A DNA stretch of 64,000 bases, taken from the NCBI RefSeq assembly GCF_900114895.1, contig NZ_FOUO01000004.1, positions 62,001-126,000 on the forward strand. Direction: 5' to 3'. Positions 61,408 through 64,000 of this stretch are shown in pieces. The notes under the pieces are model-generated. The model was not told the DNA's origin and did no database searches. It saw only the letters and a program-made list of their open reading frames with translations. Each line of letters starts with the position of its first letter. Positions within the stretch are counted from its first letter, which is position 1. A program made the translations under genes and the position numbers. Source of the DNA: Ectothiorhodospira mobilis (GTDB lineage: Bacteria; Pseudomonadota; Gammaproteobacteria; Ectothiorhodospirales; Ectothiorhodospiraceae).

Positions 61408-62432
61408 ATCGCACCATCGGCCAGTCTCCGGTGTCCATGCAAGGCCTGCGCGACCGACTCCGCGAAGGGAGTGGCCGCGAGGGCCAACAGCCCAGAGGTG
61501 AAACCAGCGTGCAAACCCCTGCTGCCAATCAGACCCAGATCATTGCCATCTACGGTAAGGGCGGCATCGGGAAGAGTTTCACCCTCTCCAACCTCTCCTA
61601 CATGCTGGCCCGCGAGGGCAAGCGTGTGCTGCTCATCGGCTGCGATCCCAAGAGCGATACCACCTCCCTGCTGTTCGGGGGCCGGGCCTGCCCCACCATC
61701 ATCGACACCGCTGCCAAGAAGAAGGAGGCAGGCGAGACCCTGGAGATCGGGGATGTCTGCTTCAAGCGCGACGGTGTGTTCGCCATGGAATTGGGCGGCC
61801 CCGAAGTGGGCCGTGGCTGCGGGGGGCGCGGCATCATTCATGGCTTCGAGATCCTTGAGAAGCTGGGATTCCATGAGTGGGGCTTTGACTATGTCCTGCT
61901 GGATTTCCTGGGGGATGTGGTCTGCGGCGGCTTCGGGCTGCCCATCGCCCGGGACCTGTGCCACAAGGTGATCGTGGTGGGTTCCAACGACCTGCAATCC
62001 CTCTACGTGGTGAACAACGTCTGCTCGGCGGTGGAGTACTTCCGCAAGCTGGGCGGCCACGTGGGTGTCGCCGGCATCGTCATCAACAAGGACGACGGCA
62101 CCGGCGAGGCCCAGGCCTATGCCGAGGCGGCCCGGATCCCGGTGCTGGCCTCCATCCCGGCCAACGACGACATCCGGCGCAAGAGCGCCAACTATCAGAT
62201 CGTGGCCCATCCCGATGGGGAGTGGGGGCCGCTGTTCCGGGAGCTGGCCACCCAGGTGGCCGAGGCCCCGCCGCAGCAGCCCAATCCGCTCAGCCAGGAT
62301 GAACTCCTGGGTCTGTTCAAGAGCGAGGCCGTGGGTCGGGATGTGGTGCTGGAGCCGGCGACGCCGGAAGACATGCGTGGTGGCGCGGCGGTGAAGAAGC
62401 CATCCCTCGAGGTGATCTATGACGATGTCTGA
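61404..62432 (+). CDS. bchX: Chlorophyllide reductase iron protein BchX
   Basis: BchX is the NifH-like ATPase that delivers electrons to BchYZ for chlorin ring B reduction. The P-loop GKGGIGKS is at residues 51-58 counted from GTG 61404, and the two cluster cysteines are in VGRGCGGRGI and GDVVCGGFGLP. GTG 61404 overlaps the bchC stop and follows GGAGGAG; the product is then 342 residues. ATG 61437 would give 331. The 50-residue N-terminal extension is variable in the family. Confidence 0.95.
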   Translation: MNRTIGQSPVSMQGLRDRLREGSGREGQQPRGETSVQTPAANQTQIIAIYGKGGIGKSFTLSNLSYMLAREGKRVLLIGCDPKSDTTSLLFGGRACPTIIDTAAKKKEAGETLEIGDVCFKRDGVFAMELGGPEVGRGCGGRGIIHGFEILEKLGFHEWGFDYVLLDFLGDVVCGGFGLPIARDLCHKVIVVGSNDLQSLYVVNNVCSAVEYFRKLGGHVGVAGIVINKDDGTGEAQAYAEAARIPVLASIPANDDIRRKSANYQIVAHPDGEWGPLFRELATQVAEAPPQQPNPLSQDELLGLFKSEAVGRDVVLEPATPEDMRGGAAVKKPSLEVIYDDV

Positions 62433-64000
62433 AGGATATCGCGGGCACCCGGGTGATGTGGAAGGCGTCCTGGACGCCTCCACGGGGGGGATGGTTGCGG
62501 AACATTTTTCCGGCGCAACCAGGACCCCAGGCCGCCACCACGACCCCATGACACCAAAGACCGTGGAAAATCCCCAGGGTTCCCCGGCAGGTCAGGCCCC
62601 CCGGTGTGAAGGGGAACGCGCCCAGGTGCGCCTCCAGGCGGCCGCGGCCCATGGGCAAGGGGAGGCGGTGTTGCAGCGCCGTGATGGGGATACGCCGAAG
62701 GGCCCCCATGATCAGCCCCAGACCATGTGCCCCGCCTTCGGCTCCCTGCGAGTGGGGCTGCGCATGCGCCGCACCGCCACGGTGCTGAGCGGTTCCGCCT
62801 GCTGTGTCTATGGCCTGAGTTTCACCTCCCATTTCTACGGGGCCCGGCGCACGGTGAACTACGTGCCCTTCGACTCCGAGACCCTGGTCACTGGCAAGCT
62901 GTTCGAGGACATCCGCGACGCCGTGGCGCAGTTGGCGGATCCCGAAATCAATGACGTGGTGGTGGCCATCAATCTCTGCGTGCCCACCGCCTCCGGGGTC
63001 CCGTTGCGGCTGCTGCCTAAACAGATCAATGGGGTACGTATCATCGGCATCGATGTCCCCGGTTTCGGGGTGGGCACCCATGCCGAGGCCAAGGACATCC
63101 TTGCCGGCGCCATGCTGCGCTATGCCCGAGGCGAGGCCGAGCAGGGGCCGGTACAGGCCCCGCGGGAAGGACGCAAGGCCCGGCCCACGGTGACCTTCCT
63201 TGGGGAGATGTTCCCCGCCGATCCGGTCACCCTGGGGGCCCTGCTGGATCCGCTGGGGCTGGATACCGGTCCGGTGGTGCCCACCCGTGAGTGGCGCGAG
63301 CTCTATGCCGCCCTGGACTGCGCCGTAGGCGCCGCCATCCACCCCTTCTATACCGATTCCATTCGCGAGCTTAACGAGGCCGGGCGCGAGGTGGTGGGCT
63401 CCGCCCCCGTGGGCTATGACGGTACCGCTGCGTGGCTGGAGGCCGTAGGCGAGGCCTGCGGGGTCAAGGCAGAGGCCGTGGGCGCCGCCAAGGACCGTTT
63501 CCTGCCCGCCATCCGTCAGGCATTGGCGGACGCCCCGGTGAAGGGGCGGATCACCCTGTCCGGCTACGAGGGTTCCGAACTCCTGGTGGCGCGCCTGCTC
63601 ATCGAGAGCGGGGCCGAGGTGCCGTATGTGAGTACCGCCTGTCCGCGTACCCCCTGGTCCGACGCGGATCGGGAATGGCTTGAGGCCCGCGGGGTGCGGG
63701 TACAGTATCGGGGCACCCTGGAGCAGGACCTGGAAGCCATGGCGGAATTCGGTCCTGATCTGGTGGTCGGCACCACGCCGGTGGTGCATGCCGCCAAGGA
63801 ACGGGGTATCCCGGCCCTGTACTTCACCAATCTCATCTCCGCTCGTCCCCTCATGGGGCCGGCGGGGGCCGGCTCCCTGGCCCAGGTGATCAATACGGCG
63901 ATGGGGAACCGGGAGCGCTTCGACCGCATGAAGGCCTTCTTCGGCTCGGTGGGCTTCGGAGCCAGCGCCGGTATCTGGGAGGAAACGCCCAAGGATCATC
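62425..64000 (+). CDS. bchY: Chlorophyllide reductase subunit BchY (partial, 3' end outside window)
   Basis: BchY with BchZ forms the NifDK-like catalytic part of chlorophyllide a reductase. The conserved region starts MCPAFGSLRVGLRMRRTATV at residue 101 from ATG 62425, with cluster cysteine segment GSACCVYG and later FGVGTHAEAKDIL and EGSELLVARLLIESG. About 100 residues precede the conserved start, against about 43 in Rhodobacter; ATG 62491 or 62548 would shorten this. At least 525 codons are visible. It overlaps bchX by 8 bp. Confidence 0.95.
   Translation, partial: MSEGYRGHPGDVEGVLDASTGGMVAEHFSGATRTPGRHHDPMTPKTVENPQGSPAGQAPRCEGERAQVRLQAAAAHGQGEAVLQRRDGDTPKGPHDQPQTMCPAFGSLRVGLRMRRTATVLSGSACCVYGLSFTSHFYGARRTVNYVPFDSETLVTGKLFEDIRDAVAQLADPEINDVVVAINLCVPTASGVPLRLLPKQINGVRIIGIDVPGFGVGTHAEAKDILAGAMLRYARGEAEQGPVQAPREGRKARPTVTFLGEMFPADPVTLGALLDPLGLDTGPVVPTREWRELYAALDCAVGAAIHPFYTDSIRELNEAGREVVGSAPVGYDGTAAWLEAVGEACGVKAEAVGAAKDRFLPAIRQALADAPVKGRITLSGYEGSELLVARLLIESGAEVPYVSTACPRTPWSDADREWLEARGVRVQYRGTLEQDLEAMAEFGPDLVVGTTPVVHAAKERGIPALYFTNLISARPLMGPAGAGSLAQVINTAMGNRERFDRMKAFFGSVGFGASAGIWEETPKDH

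Noticed and set aside
1-64000. Insertion sequences, prophage or integrative elements
   Set aside because: No transposase, integrase, phage structural gene or flanking target-site duplication was recognised; only higBA hints at transfer.

Overview
The window reads as a GC-rich chromosome segment of a purple sulfur gammaproteobacterium, most like the Ectothiorhodospiraceae (inference from gene content; no database search was possible). It combines form I RuBisCO with CbbQ/CbbO, sulfide:quinone oxidoreductase, molybdenum nitrogenase maturation genes, squalene synthesis genes and a photosynthesis gene cluster for bacteriochlorophyll a and spirilloxanthin-type carotenoids. I see no insertion sequence, prophage or CRISPR array. 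The only mobile-type item is a small HigBA toxin-antitoxin pair.

Layout. 1-2.7 kb: an RND efflux pump (partial) and its adaptor, divergent from a TetR regulator with a near-ideal operator. 2.8-5.3 kb: sulfide:quinone oxidoreductase divergent from two overlapping half-permease genes. 5.4-11.1 kb: a quinone reductase and the housekeeping run ftsK-lolA-rarA. 11.1-16.3 kb (minus strand): cbbL-cbbS-cbbQ-cbbO with stem-loops in two intercistronic gaps. 16.5-17.2 kb: higBA. 17.2-21.8 kb (minus): cysD-cysNC-SLC13 transporter, for sulfate uptake and activation. 22.0-29.2 kb: nifE-nifN-nifX-DUF269-fdxB, then nifV-nifW-nifZ-nifM, each group with a readable NifA site and sigma-54 promoter. 29.2-32.7 kb: an MBL hydrolase, a DUF2892 protein, citrate synthase, bacterioferritin-associated ferredoxin and bacterioferritin. 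32.8 kb: tRNA-Arg(CCT). 32.9-36.6 kb: three sugar-nucleotide genes for an acidic surface polysaccharide. 36.6-37.0 kb: an intergenic stretch with two copies of a dispersed-type repeat. 37.0-45.2 kb: parvulin lipoprotein, YciI, YciO, site-2 protease, trpS, scpA-scpB, moaB, rluB, an endonuclease III-like gene and an SDR. 45.2-48.3 kb (minus): hpnC-hpnD-hpnE for squalene. 49.3-64.0 kb: bchI-bchD-bchO-crtI-crtB, crtD-crtC (minus), crtE-crtF-bchC-bchX-bchY (bchY runs off the end).

How the parts fit. SQR feeds sulfide electrons to quinone, the photosynthetic apparatus supplies energy, RuBisCO fixes CO2 and nitrogenase fixes N2. Oxygen-responsive control of pigment genes is suggested by TGT-N12-ACA (PpsR/CrtJ-type) sites before crtI and bchC; that before bchC overlaps a sigma-70-like promoter. 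Most promising second looks: TrpS with a four-cysteine motif like that of iron-sulfur TrpRS; crtC with no usable start codon outside crtD; an SDR coupled to hpnE that has lost its catalytic tyrosine; the half-permease pair beside SQR; and the stem-loops in the cbb operon.
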